Origin: Alteriqipengyuania bathyomarina_B
GTDB taxonomy: Bacteria; Pseudomonadota; Alphaproteobacteria; Sphingomonadales; Sphingomonadaceae
Direction: 5' to 3'
Assembly: GCF_038594605.1 (NCBI RefSeq)
Contig: NZ_JBCFZM010000005.1
Location: 106,650-170,649, forward strand
Length of the DNA: 64,000 bases
Shown: positions 15,600 to 23,990 of the stretch, piece by piece
Position numbering within the stretch: position 1 is the stretch's first letter
Layout of the letters: every line of letters begins with the position of its first letter
Program-made: the position numbers and the translations under genes
Notes under the pieces: generated by a model
Seen by the model: the letters and a program-made list of their open reading frames with translations, nothing else
Told to the model about the DNA's origin: nothing
Database searches by the model: none

Positions 15600-16118
15600 T
15601 CAGTTGCGCGGCGCGCGCGACGAGGAATGGTACTGGACGATTCTCCAGCCGTCCGCATCGTGAGCAAGCACCGATGTCGCCACGCCGTCGCGCTCTATCA
15701 CCCGGCCATCGGTAAGTTCGATGCGATAGCCATACGTCTCATTAGCATGGGCCATGTGCCCCATCCGGGTGACGGTCAGCGTGGGGTCGGTAAAGGTGAA
15801 GCTCACAATCGCGTCGAGCTCGGGGCCCAAATGGTGCTCCATGTAATTGGCAAAGCTTCCTTCCGCCTTGCCATTCTCGAAGATCGCCGAGTCCTCGTCG
15901 AAGAGCGCACGCATTGCCTGCGCGTCGCGCGCTTCAAGAGCGGTGCGATAGGCCTTGAGGGTTTCTTCAGCGCCCGCGACATCGTCCGCCGAAGCGTCCA
16001 TCGCGTGCATCTGATGGTTCGCATGGGAAGAGTGGTCCATCTGCTGCGCGAAGGCTGGCAGCGGTATCAGCGTGGCAACAAGCGCAGTCGCCGCGATGCG
16101 TGTCAAAGTCTTGGTCAT
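15600..16118 (-). CDS. Secreted NTF2/SnoaL-like protein
   Basis: 172 residues with a signal peptide ending PAFAQQ. A His/Met cluster (MDHSSHANHQMHAMD) follows and may bind copper. The rest is an NTF2-like cone fold: AEETLKAYRTALEARDAQAMRALFDEDSAIFENG, then GYRIELTDGRVIERDGVATSVLAHDADGWRIVQYHSS. It lies 24 bp downstream of copB in the copper operon. Enzymatic role is unknown; a periplasmic copper-binding role is inferred from the cluster. Confidence 0.75.
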   Translation of the reverse strand: MTKTLTRIAATALVATLIPLPAFAQQMDHSSHANHQMHAMDASADDVAGAEETLKAYRTALEARDAQAMRALFDEDSAIFENGKAEGSFANYMEHHLGPELDAIVSFTFTDPTLTVTRMGHMAHANETYGYRIELTDGRVIERDGVATSVLAHDADGWRIVQYHSSSRAPRN

Positions 16119-16142
16119 GGAAGTTCTATCCTTTTTGAGATT

Positions 16143-17456
16143 TCAGAACCAGAATCGCACACCGACGACATAATTGGTGACGCTCGGATCCTCTCCGGCG
16201 GCCCGCGCAAAATCCGCGCTGTCGCCGATGCGCCATTCCTGGGAAACGCCGACATAGGGCGCGAATTCGCGTGCGAACTCGTAGCGAAGACGCAGACCTG
16301 CCTCGATCCGGTCGAGGCCAGCGCCAATGCCGAGTTCGGGAATATCCTGAGCGGAAAGTGCGATTTCGGCACGCGGTTGAAGGATCAGCCGCTGCGTGAT
16401 GCGCTGATCAAGTTCGCCCTCAAAACGCGCCGTCACATCGCCCTTGGTGGAGACGAAGGCCGCGGCATCGACCTCGAACTGGTAAGGCGCGATCCCTTGG
16501 ATACCGATAACCGCGTGCGTGCGTTCCGGACCGGTCAGGTCCTGGCGAACACCCGCCTGGAAATCGAAGAAGGGCGCAATGGCGCGGCTCCAGAGCGCCT
16601 GGACCTCGGCGCCTTCTATGGGTTCGCCGAAGCTGCCCTCACCCTCGGACTTGAACCAGAATTTGTCTGTGTCGCCGCCATAATATCCCTGGATGTCCCA
16701 CAGATATCCATCCTTCCCCTCGCGGGCGCGGTACTCGAGCCGGTCGCCCTGAAACCAGAAGCGCATTCCTCCGTCGGTCTCGCGGACAAGCTCGCGGCGC
16801 GCTTCGTTCATGGCTTCCTCGCCCCAGATGGCGACCGCCGCGCGCGCTGGGCCGCTCCCTGCTTCTGGAGGAGGCGGCAGCAGCGGGATATCATCGTCCG
16901 AGCCCATCTGCATCGCCGAATGGTCCATGCCCTGCCTGTCCTGCGAAGGCGTCTCCCCATGGTTCATCTGGCTGTGATCCATCTGCCCATGGTCCATCGA
17001 CGAACTGGCCTCCGCCTGACCCATCTCGCCGTGATTCATCTGCGAATGATCCATCGCGCCTTCGGCGGGCTTGCCCTGCGGCATCGAGCCGTGATCCATT
17101 CCTTCATGACTTTCGGGCGATGCCTGTGGACGGGCAGCGTCCACAGGCATTGTCATGCCAGAATGGCCATCCTGAGCGGTCATCGCACCATGATCCATGG
17201 TTGAGTGATCCATCTGCGAGCGGTCCATGGCGGCTTCAGGTTGAGCAGCCGGTTCGCATGCTCCATCTGCAACCGGATGCCCCATCGCGCGATGGCGCTC
17301 GGCTTCTTCCTCGCACTTCGTCTTCGCGTCAGCCTGCGCCTCGGCGCTTTGCTGCGGCTCCGCCGGCGAATGACCGGCATGCTGCGCCGCCGCGGGGGAG
17401 GCGAGAACTGAGCCGGCTGCGACCGATGCGAGCAGGCTGACAATACGAATTTTCAT
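16143..17456 (-). CDS. copB: Copper resistance protein B (outer membrane)
   Basis: 437 residues. Signal peptide, then about 170 residues of Met/His repeats (DRSQMDHSTMDHGAM and similar), which bind Cu in the periplasm. From about residue 195 a conserved beta-barrel follows (GEEAMNEARRELVRETDGGMRFWFQGDRLEYRAREGKDGYLWDIQGYYGGDTDKFWFKSEGEG and onward) ending in FWF, typical for outer membrane insertion. The N-terminal repeat region is long for the family. Start overlaps the copA stop by 4 bp. Confidence 0.93.
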   Translation of the reverse strand: MKIRIVSLLASVAAGSVLASPAAAQHAGHSPAEPQQSAEAQADAKTKCEEEAERHRAMGHPVADGACEPAAQPEAAMDRSQMDHSTMDHGAMTAQDGHSGMTMPVDAARPQASPESHEGMDHGSMPQGKPAEGAMDHSQMNHGEMGQAEASSSMDHGQMDHSQMNHGETPSQDRQGMDHSAMQMGSDDDIPLLPPPPEAGSGPARAAVAIWGEEAMNEARRELVRETDGGMRFWFQGDRLEYRAREGKDGYLWDIQGYYGGDTDKFWFKSEGEGSFGEPIEGAEVQALWSRAIAPFFDFQAGVRQDLTGPERTHAVIGIQGIAPYQFEVDAAAFVSTKGDVTARFEGELDQRITQRLILQPRAEIALSAQDIPELGIGAGLDRIEAGLRLRYEFAREFAPYVGVSQEWRIGDSADFARAAGEDPSVTNYVVGVRFWF

Positions 17457-19261
17457 GCTTCGCTCCCGTCGGGATTGGCGACCGTGACGATCTGAAACAT
17501 CCCGGCATGCATGTGGTAGAGAAGGTGACAGTGGAAGGCCCAGTCGCCCGGCTCGTCCGCCGTCAGGTCGAACTGCGCGCTGCCACCCGGCTGCAGGATT
17601 ACCGTGTGCTTGAGCGGTTGACGATCGGCCGGCGCGCCATTGACCAGCTCGAAGAAATGACCGTGCAAGTGAATGGGGTGCGCCATCATCGTGTCGTTGA
17701 CGAGCTTCACGCGCACGCGCTCGTTATAGGCGAAACGGATCGGCTCGTCTGAGACGGCGGAGAACTTCTTGCCGTCGAACGACCACATGTAGCGCTCCAT
17801 ATTGCCGGTCAGATGAATTTCCATTCGCCGGGACGGCGTGCGGCCCTCGCGGTGTGGAGTCAGAGCGCGCAGCTTGCGATAGTCGAGCGTACGATGCGGC
17901 ACATCGGCGAGACCGATGCCGGGATCGCCCATGCGGTCGACCGGGTTCATCGAGACCATGTCGAGACCGGGCCCGACCTTCACATCGGGCGGCAGAAGCG
18001 ACGTGTCGCGCATCTGCATCCCCGACATGCCGGCCATGCCTGCCATCTCGGATTGGCCGGACGAACCATGATCCATCCCCGCCATGTCGCCGCCACTTCC
18101 GTGGTCCATGCCCGACATGCCGGCATCGCCAGACGAGCCGTGGTCCATGCCGCTCATGCCCATGTCGGCCATGGTCAGAAGCGGCGGATCGCGCAGCGGC
18201 GGAATGGCGGCGCGCGCGCCGGGTGCGCTCGCGAGTGTGGCAATACCCATGCCCGAGCGGTCCATCGACTCCGCGACCAGCGTGTAGGCTTGTTGCGCGC
18301 CCGGCGTCACGACGACGTCGTATGTCTCGGCCACACCGATCTGGAACTCGTCGACCTCCACCGGCTCGACGTTCTGCCCGTCCGCCTGAACGATGGTCAT
18401 CGGCAGGCCGGGAATGCGAATATTGAAGAAGGTCATGGCGCCGGCATTGATGAAGCGCAGCCGCACGCGTTCGCCCGGGCGGAAGAGGTATTCCAGATTG
18501 TCGAGCGGGCCATGGCCGTTCAGAAGATAGGTATAAGCCGCGCTCGACACGTCGAGGATGTCCGTCGGCATCATGCGCATTTTCGCCCACATCCGGCGAT
18601 CCTCGCCCGAAAGCGGGTAATCGTCGGTCCAGGTGTTCTGGTTGTAGTTGAAGTAGCCTTCGCCCTTCTTGAGCTTGTCGAAAATCGTGTGGGGCGACAT
18701 TTCGCTGAATTCGCTCAGCACCACGATATATTCGCGGTCGGCCTGGACCGGATCGGGTCCGGCGGGGTCGACCACGATCGCGCCGTAATGCCCGGCCTGT
18801 TCCTGCAGGCCGCTATGCGAGTGCCACCAGTAGGTACCCGACTGGCGAACCGGAAATTCGGCGGTGAAGGTCTCTCCCGGTTTGACGCCGGGAAAGCTCA
18901 CGCCAGGCACTCCATCGAGCTGAAACGGCACGAGCAGACCGTGCCAGTGGATCGAGGTATCTTCCTCGAGCTGGTTATGGACATTGAGCCGGACGGTCGT
19001 GCCTTCCTGCAATCGCAACAGCGGACCGGGGATCGTGCCATTGACGGCGATCGCGCCGCCGCGCCTGTTGCCGGTCGCGAAGGCCGATCGGGCAACGGTG
19101 AGGTCGATATTGGGGCCGGATATCTCGTCCAGCCCCTTGCGGGCGTTACCTGCGAGGATGTCCGCGCCCCGTGCCCAGGCAGGCATCGCCCCGGCAAGGC
19201 CGAGCAGACCCATTCCTCCTGCTCCGGCTCCGAGAAACTTGCGTCGATTGACGGCGATCAT
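17453..19261 (-). CDS. copA: CopA-type periplasmic multicopper oxidase
   Basis: 602 residues. Tat signal (RRKFLGAGAGGMGLLGLAG). Copper sites: HWHG and HSHS in the first cupredoxin domain, and HPIHLHG with HCHLLYHMHAGM near the C-terminus, so T1 and T2/T3 ligands are all present. A Met-rich insertion at about 370-420 (repeats of MSGMDHGSS type) is a copper-binding region. It oxidises Cu(I) in the periplasm. A predicted ECF promoter lies 33 bp upstream, at the end of the sigma gene; this starts the copA-copB-NTF2-PepSY operon. Confidence 0.95.
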   Translation of the reverse strand: MIAVNRRKFLGAGAGGMGLLGLAGAMPAWARGADILAGNARKGLDEISGPNIDLTVARSAFATGNRRGGAIAVNGTIPGPLLRLQEGTTVRLNVHNQLEEDTSIHWHGLLVPFQLDGVPGVSFPGVKPGETFTAEFPVRQSGTYWWHSHSGLQEQAGHYGAIVVDPAGPDPVQADREYIVVLSEFSEMSPHTIFDKLKKGEGYFNYNQNTWTDDYPLSGEDRRMWAKMRMMPTDILDVSSAAYTYLLNGHGPLDNLEYLFRPGERVRLRFINAGAMTFFNIRIPGLPMTIVQADGQNVEPVEVDEFQIGVAETYDVVVTPGAQQAYTLVAESMDRSGMGIATLASAPGARAAIPPLRDPPLLTMADMGMSGMDHGSSGDAGMSGMDHGSGGDMAGMDHGSSGQSEMAGMAGMSGMQMRDTSLLPPDVKVGPGLDMVSMNPVDRMGDPGIGLADVPHRTLDYRKLRALTPHREGRTPSRRMEIHLTGNMERYMWSFDGKKFSAVSDEPIRFAYNERVRVKLVNDTMMAHPIHLHGHFFELVNGAPADRQPLKHTVILQPGGSAQFDLTADEPGDWAFHCHLLYHMHAGMFQIVTVANPDGSEA

Positions 19262-19293
19262 AAAGGGCTCCTGACTTGGCGTTTACCGTTACT

Positions 19294-19317
19294 TACGCGC
19301 GCGCCCAGCCAACCCCT
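19294..19317 (-). promoter_or_regulatory. Predicted ECF-sigma promoter of the copA operon
   Basis: Minus strand TTTGAGGGG (ending at 19313), 15 bases, then CGTA (19297-19294), 32 bp before the copA ATG. The TGA stop codon of the sigma gene forms part of the element. Same spacing as the four other sites. Confidence 0.7.
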
Positions 19318-19877
19318 CAAAGTTTTTCGAAGCGCTCCTTCAGCCTGTTGCGCGCGCGATATACGCGGGTTTCGATCGCCTTTTCGGTCGTTCCGAGAAG
19401 ATCGGCCGCCTCGGCCTGGCTACGCCCCTCGATGGTCACGAGCACAAGCGCTTCGCGCAGCCTTACAGGCATTCGCGCGATCTCGGCCTGAACGAGATTG
19501 AGCTCTTCCCTGGAAACGGCCAACGCTTCAGGACCCGGCAAATCGTCGGCGATGGAATGGAGTTCGTCATCACCCGACAGTCCGAAAAAGCCCGCGACCT
19601 TGCGCCTGCGCAAACGGTCCCGGCAGCGGTTGAGGACGACGGTTGTCAGATAGGGTCCGATCGGCTTGTTCGGATCGAGCCGATGGCGCGTCAGCCACAC
19701 CGAAGCGAGGCTGTCCTGAACAACGTCCTCTGCCTGAGAAGGAGAGGAAAGCATGCGTGTCCCCAGCGCGAGAAGCCGACCCGTTTCATACTCGACGAGT
19801 TGGCTGAAAGCCCGCTTGTTTCCAGCCCTCGCCTGCGAAACAAGGGCCTCATCTGGATTGTCGCCCGCCCCCGACAT
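19317..19877 (-). CDS. ECF RNA polymerase sigma factor (CnrH-like)
   Basis: 186 residues. Sigma region 2 (LVSQARAGNKRAFSQLVEYETGRLLALGTRMLSSPSQAEDVVQDSLASVW) and region 4 (MPVRLREALVLVTIEGRSQAEAADLLGTTEKAIETRVYRARNRLKERF) are complete; there is no sigma region 3. It is the third gene of a cnrYXH-type cassette, 6 bp after the sensor gene. Proposed to recognise AGGGR-N15-CGTA, found before five operons here including its own. Whether it responds to Cu, Ni or Co is not shown by the sequence. Confidence 0.9.
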   Translation of the reverse strand: MSGAGDNPDEALVSQARAGNKRAFSQLVEYETGRLLALGTRMLSSPSQAEDVVQDSLASVWLTRHRLDPNKPIGPYLTTVVLNRCRDRLRRRKVAGFFGLSGDDELHSIADDLPGPEALAVSREELNLVQAEIARMPVRLREALVLVTIEGRSQAEAADLLGTTEKAIETRVYRARNRLKERFEKL

Positions 19878-19883
19878 GGCGCT

Positions 19884-20318
19884 TCAGTCGCGCGGGTCGC
19901 GGGTCAGGGCGTCGGAGACCTTGCGGTCGAACTGGCGTTGCTGCTCGGGTTCGAGAATTGCACGCATGTCGAAGACATGGCGCACCGTTGCCTTCTGCAG
20001 ATCGCCCATGCGTGCATGCACCTCGTCGATCGCGGCCGAGACCTCGGGGCCGTATTCGTGCTCGCTTTCCATCGCCTGGGCGAGCCGGGCATTGGCTGCG
20101 CGCGCCGATCCTTCGAGCCGTGCCCTTTCGACCGCGAAACGGGCCTCGAGCGCATCGAGACGCTGCTCCTGGTCGGCCGTCAGGGTGAGCTCGTCGTGCA
20201 CGAAATCGTGGAGGCCGGAGCCAGCCTCGTGATTGGCCCAGCGATCCGCGGCAATCGCGCCGAGGCATCCTGCAAGTGCTGCGAGAAGCACCGCGAGAAC
20301 GATATGCGTCGTCTTCAA
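19884..20318 (-). CDS. CnrX-like periplasmic metal sensor
   Basis: 144 residues with an N-terminal membrane anchor (about 6-24) and a helical hairpin periplasmic domain. His37, His41, Glu58, His114 and Met118 fall exactly five positions before the CnrX metal ligands (His42, His46, Glu63, His119, Met123), so the complete metal site is present at conserved spacing. CnrX holds the anti-sigma factor until metal binds. It is encoded 3 bp after the anti-sigma gene and 6 bp before the sigma gene. Confidence 0.88.
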   Translation of the reverse strand: MKTTHIVLAVLLAALAGCLGAIAADRWANHEAGSGLHDFVHDELTLTADQEQRLDALEARFAVERARLEGSARAANARLAQAMESEHEYGPEVSAAIDEVHARMGDLQKATVRHVFDMRAILEPEQQRQFDRKVSDALTRDPRD

Positions 20319-20321
20319 ACC

Positions 20322-20618
20322 TTATTGCTCCACATGGAGGAGCGCCGATGGGGACAGCTGTTCGCCGAGGATAAGACTCTCGCCAAATGACGCGGAAGAC
20401 GTGCCATAGCCGCCGGGCCAACCGCTCGTTCCGGCGCCAGCTCCAAGCCCGACGACGAACAGACCGACGAACAGAGCCGTCCTGCGGCGTCGGTCGGCGA
20501 TTTCGCCAAGCTGTCCGGCGCGCTGCCAAACGCCATCCATGAAGTCGGCGGGGACCTCGCTGGTGGTGGTGGCGGAAAGGGTTCCGAGCACCGCATCAAG
20601 AGAGTGATTGTCACGCAT
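20322..20618 (-). CDS. CnrY-like membrane anti-sigma factor
   Basis: 98 residues from the ATG at 20618, with AGGAG upstream. A cytoplasmic N-terminal part (LDAVLGTLSATTTSEVPADFMDGVWQRAGQL) is followed by one membrane helix (TALFVGLFVVGLGAGAG, about 47-63) and a short periplasmic tail, the same plan as CnrY. It probably binds the ECF factor through the first 45 residues. First gene of the cassette, with a predicted ECF promoter 33 bp upstream (self-activation). Confidence 0.78.
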   Translation of the reverse strand: MRDNHSLDAVLGTLSATTTSEVPADFMDGVWQRAGQLGEIADRRRRTALFVGLFVVGLGAGAGTSGWPGGYGTSSASFGESLILGEQLSPSALLHVEQ

Positions 20619-20650
20619 CCGAAAAACTCCTGTGGGTTCCACGTGCCCTA

Positions 20651-20674
20651 TACGCGCTCGCCTGCACAATCCCT
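20651..20674 (-). promoter_or_regulatory. Predicted ECF promoter of the cnrYXH-like cassette
   Basis: Minus strand AGGGA (20674-20670), 15 bases, CGTA (20654-20651), 32 bp before the anti-sigma start. Preceded by TTTA and an A tract. It is back to back with the plus-strand site at 20691-20714. Confidence 0.65.
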
Positions 20675-20690
20675 TAAACTTCTTTTTTTG

Positions 20691-20714
20691 AGGGAATGTC
20701 CCCCGCCATACGTA
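20691..20714 (+). promoter_or_regulatory. Predicted ECF promoter of the methyltransferase-DUF411 pair
   Basis: AGGGA (20691-20695), 15 bases, CGTA (20711-20714), with seven Ts and TG directly upstream. It lies 37 bp before the first start codon. Divergent partner of the site at 20651-20674. Confidence 0.65.
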
Positions 20715-20751
20715 ATCGAGACGGGTCTGCCAGAATCGGGTCGAACCCGGG

Positions 20752-21456
20752 ATGAATGGGAGCGAACGCGTGAACAATATCACCGCGCCTGAAGATCACG
20801 GCGAATTCACGCCTCTTCTTGGCAAGAGCTTTCTGACGCCGCTTTACGACCGGGCGCTCGGTCTGTTCACCCGCGAACATCTCTGGCGACAAAAGATTGT
20901 CGAAGAGCTGCACCTTGTCCCCGGCGACCGGGTGATCGATGTCGGCAGCGGAACCGGTACACTTCTCAAGGCCTTGATGACGGATTGCCCGGAAGCGGGT
21001 CTGATCGGTGTCGAACCCGACCAAGAGGCGCTCGCGCTTGCGCGGCGCAAGTTTGGGGCGGGAGCCGATCTCGTCAAATGGCACAATGGCTTTCTCGAAA
21101 GCCTCGAGCTGCCCGCAGGGTGGCAGCCGAACAAGATCGTCAGCAGCCTCGTCCTTCACCAAGTTCCCTTGCGCAAGAAGCAGGCAATCCTGGAAATTAT
21201 CGAAAGCTTGCTCGTGCCAGGCGGAACCGTCTTGATCGCCGATTATATGAAGCAGGAGAGCCCACTCATGCGGAGCCTCTTCCGGGCGACCGTCCAGTCG
21301 CTTGACGGCATTAGCGACACGCAGCCCAGCGCCGACGGCGAAGTCGAAAAACTGTTCGCCGAAATCTTCACCGAGCCATGCCTGCTCCACCGGCTCCCGA
21401 CGGTGACCGGGACGATCTCGCTATGGCGCGGATACAAGAAAGGAATTGCACAATGA
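20752..21456 (+). CDS. Class I SAM-dependent methyltransferase
   Basis: Up to 234 residues; the GTG at 20770, with GGAG 8 bp upstream, may be the true start. Rossmann motif I VIDVGSGTGTLLKAL, then LIGVEPDQEALALARRKF and LLVPGGTVLIADYM. The C-terminal half resembles UbiE-like small-molecule methyltransferases. Substrate unknown. It overlaps the DUF411 gene by 4 bp and has a predicted ECF promoter, so it belongs to the copper regulon. Confidence 0.85.
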   Translation: MNGSERVNNITAPEDHGEFTPLLGKSFLTPLYDRALGLFTREHLWRQKIVEELHLVPGDRVIDVGSGTGTLLKALMTDCPEAGLIGVEPDQEALALARRKFGAGADLVKWHNGFLESLELPAGWQPNKIVSSLVLHQVPLRKKQAILEIIESLLVPGGTVLIADYMKQESPLMRSLFRATVQSLDGISDTQPSADGEVEKLFAEIFTEPCLLHRLPTVTGTISLWRGYKKGIAQ

Positions 21457-21917
21457 TCTGGAAAAAGCCTGCCCTGTTCCGGCGATCGGTTAGCGGCGCG
21501 GCCTTGCTCGTGCTGGCAGCCTGTTCGAACGTGGCTCAGGCAGCGACCTATACGATGTTTAGGGACCCCGGATGTGGATGCTGTCTCAACTGGGCAGGCC
21601 ATCTTGAAGATGGGATGAACGCGAAGGTGGCATCGGTCGATAGCAACGACATGGCGGCGATCAAGACAGCGCGCGGCGTACCGGAAGAATTGTGGTCGTG
21701 CCACACGATGGAGGTCGATGGATACATCATCGAAGGTCACGTGCCCGCCGAAGCCGTCGCCCGACTTTTGCGCGAGCGGCCCGACGGCGTTGCCGGTCTA
21801 GCGGTTCCGGGAATGCCTCTGGGATCGCCCGGCATGGAGGCCGGAAACCGGATCCAGCCCTATGAGGTCATCGCCTTTGGTCCGACCGGACAGAGCGTCT
21901 TCGCATCTTATCGGTGA
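21453..21917 (+). CDS. DUF411 copper-associated protein
   Basis: 154 residues from the ATG at 21453, which overlaps the methyltransferase stop. Signal peptide with a lipobox-like LAACS. The DUF411 signature is present: MFRDPGCGCCLNWAGHLE, then GVPEELWSCHTMEVDGYIIEGHVPAEAVARLL and VPGMPLGSPGMEAG. The CGCC cysteines and Met residues suggest copper binding; the family is linked to metal-resistance loci but its biochemistry is poorly defined. Confidence 0.88.
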   Translation: MIWKKPALFRRSVSGAALLVLAACSNVAQAATYTMFRDPGCGCCLNWAGHLEDGMNAKVASVDSNDMAAIKTARGVPEELWSCHTMEVDGYIIEGHVPAEAVARLLRERPDGVAGLAVPGMPLGSPGMEAGNRIQPYEVIAFGPTGQSVFASYR

Positions 21918-22128
21918 TTGTAAGGAACTGACGCCAGTGGCCGCGCGAGAAATAAGGGCGATGTCTCGTTGAAGAACAATCGCGCGAGAATAACACAGAA
22001 GCCCGGGACACCGGGACGGGCGCTAAGATGCCTGTCGATCATCCCGCTGGGTCCGGGGCCGGCTGCCCCGACGGTCCCGGACCCTTCCGTTTGCATAATT
22101 TTAGGACGCACGAAGTGGGAGAAATGCG

Positions 22129-22401
22129 ATGGTAAAAGGATCAATCAAGAACTCGATATTCGCATGGGGCTGGACGCTCAGCGTGTTCCTGCTTGTCAGC
22201 TACCTCCTATGCATTGCCTTCGGAGTCCTCGCACCCGAGCGGTTTCACATGCACCAAGCCTGGGCTCCGTTGCTGCCATGGTTCGAATGGCTGACCCTGT
22301 CGGGATTTCTCGCAGGAGCGGTGGGCAGTTTTCTCTACGGCTGGTACATCGCACTCATCGCGGTCCCGCTGCACCGGTTTTTCCAGGCCCGGTTTTCCTG
22401 A
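22129..22401 (+). CDS. DUF5676-like small membrane protein
   Basis: 90 residues with two membrane helices: WGWTLSVFLLVSYLLCIAFGVL, then, after HMHQAWAPLLPWFEWLT, a second SGFLAGAVGSFLYGWYIALIAVPLHRFF. The order Cys, Pro, His, YGWY, PLHRFF fits DUF5676. Function unknown; such genes accompany copper loci. It stands alone between the DUF411 gene and the permease operon. Confidence 0.7.
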   Translation: MVKGSIKNSIFAWGWTLSVFLLVSYLLCIAFGVLAPERFHMHQAWAPLLPWFEWLTLSGFLAGAVGSFLYGWYIALIAVPLHRFFQARFS

Positions 22402-22566
22402 TTTGACGCGCTGAATATTAGGCGCACTCAGCGTGGACTGCCGTGCCTTGACGCGCCGCCATCGGCATCGCTGCAGGAAGAAAGAGCGCGCCGCCGGAAA
22501 TCGATAGCTCATCGCGATTCCGGGGCCAGCCCAAGGATGGCTCATGCCCCGCCAGAAAATTTTTTG

Positions 22567-22590
22567 AGGGGTGAGCCGCTTCGCAACGTA
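22567..22590 (+). promoter_or_regulatory. Predicted ECF promoter of the permease operon
   Basis: AGGGG (22567-22571), 15 bases, CGTA (22587-22590), preceded by six Ts and TG. It lies 51 bp before the permease start and matches the other four sites in spacing. Confidence 0.65.
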
Positions 22591-22640
22591 CTGCTTGTCG
22601 TGATGTTTCTCGGACGGGAGGACATCGACAGGGGAAAGAC

Positions 22641-23990
22641 TTGCAGACAGATGGCAACGATCAACATGGGAAGAGTGCTGGATCGATAACGCTGCTTGGC
22701 GGTGTCGCAATGGGAACCGGCGTCATGATCGGCGCTGGTATTTTCGCACTGACCGGCCAGATTGCCGAACTGGCTGGACCGCTATTTCCGCTTTCTTTCA
22801 TAGTCGGCGCCCTGGTCACTTCCCTAGCCGCCTACAGCTACATCAAGATGTCGAACCGCTGGCCCTCCTCTGGCGGCATCGCGATGATTCTTCAGAAGGC
22901 CTACGGACCGGGTGTTGTTGCAGCATCGGCATCGCTCCTGATGGCGCTGTCGATGGTCATCAACGAAAGCCTGGTCGCTCGGACCTTCGCGACCTATGCC
23001 TTGCGGCCCTTTGGGCTCGAGAGCAGCGGCATTCTGGTTTCCGTCGCAGCGCTTGCGCTCATCGTCTTCGCCTATTTCGTGAATGCGGCAGGCAACAAAT
23101 CGGTCAGCGGTTTCTCTCTCGTCATGTCGGCGATCAAGATCGGCGGCATCGCCCTGTTCGCGATTGCGGCGATCTGGGCCAGCGGCTTTTCGGGCGGCGC
23201 CTTCTCAGAGCCAGTCGCGCTTTCAGGTCTCGACGCGTTGCTCGCGTCGGTCGCCTTCTCGATCCTCGCGTTCAAGGGTTTCACCACCATCACCAACAGC
23301 GGCGGCGAAATCATCGATCCGCACCGAAATGTTGGCAGAACCATTATCATTTCGATCACAGTATGCGTGGTCGTCTACCTTCTGGTCGCGGTGGCGGTCG
23401 GAGCCAGCCTCGGCACTTCGGAAATAGCCCAAGCACGCGATTACTCGCTTGCGGCAGCTGCGCGCCCCGCGCTCGGAGAGCTTGGGTTCTATTTCACAGT
23501 CGCAATCGCGATCGCAGCCACGACCTCGGGTGTCATCGCCAGCGTTTTCGCCGTTTCGCGAATGCTGACGATGCTGACCGAAATGAAGATGATCCCGCAT
23601 AGCCATTTTGGGATGAAGGGACCGATCCGCAGTCACATGCTGGTCTATACCGTCGTGGTCGCCGGCACGCTCGCGGTCCTGTTCGATCTTTCGCGGATCG
23701 CCTCGCTCGGAGCGTTCTTCTATCTCGTAATGGACATGCTCGTGCATTGGGGCGTGCTGCGCGGTTTGCGGGAAGAGATAGGCGCGCGTGCCTGGATCCT
23801 CTGGTCGGCGCTCATGGCGGACGGCGTAGTCCTGACAGCTTTTGCCCTCGCCAAGCTTAAAACCGACCCTGCGGTCGTTGCCTATGCGGTCGCAGGTATT
23901 GCCGCAGTGTTCGGAGCCGAATGGTTCTATCTACGTCGGAATCCTGCGCTGCGTGAAATGCCCGCCACAGACGATGGAGATCATCGATGA
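22641..23990 (+). CDS. APC-family amino acid permease
   Basis: 449 residues from a TTG at 22641 with GGGGAAAG upstream. Twelve hydrophobic segments; the first is preceded by GSITLLGGVAMGTGVMIGAGIFALTG, the hallmark of the APC superfamily, and ends in a charged cytoplasmic tail. Related proteins carry amino acids or polyamines across the inner membrane. The substrate here is unknown. First gene of a four-gene series with 4-bp overlaps, under a predicted ECF promoter. Confidence 0.87.
   Translation: MQTDGNDQHGKSAGSITLLGGVAMGTGVMIGAGIFALTGQIAELAGPLFPLSFIVGALVTSLAAYSYIKMSNRWPSSGGIAMILQKAYGPGVVAASASLLMALSMVINESLVARTFATYALRPFGLESSGILVSVAALALIVFAYFVNAAGNKSVSGFSLVMSAIKIGGIALFAIAAIWASGFSGGAFSEPVALSGLDALLASVAFSILAFKGFTTITNSGGEIIDPHRNVGRTIIISITVCVVVYLLVAVAVGASLGTSEIAQARDYSLAAAARPALGELGFYFTVAIAIAATTSGVIASVFAVSRMLTMLTEMKMIPHSHFGMKGPIRSHMLVYTVVVAGTLAVLFDLSRIASLGAFFYLVMDMLVHWGVLRGLREEIGARAWILWSALMADGVVLTAFALAKLKTDPAVVAYAVAGIAAVFGAEWFYLRRNPALREMPATDDGDHR

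Noticed and set aside
17813..19501. 562-residue plus-strand open frame
   Set aside because: Antisense to copA and the sigma gene; composition (His/Arg-rich) follows from the opposite strand's coding pattern.
20671..20698. CCCTTAAAC / T tract / GAGGG as a terminator between divergent genes
   Set aside because: It lies upstream of both genes and is better explained by two back-to-back ECF promoters.
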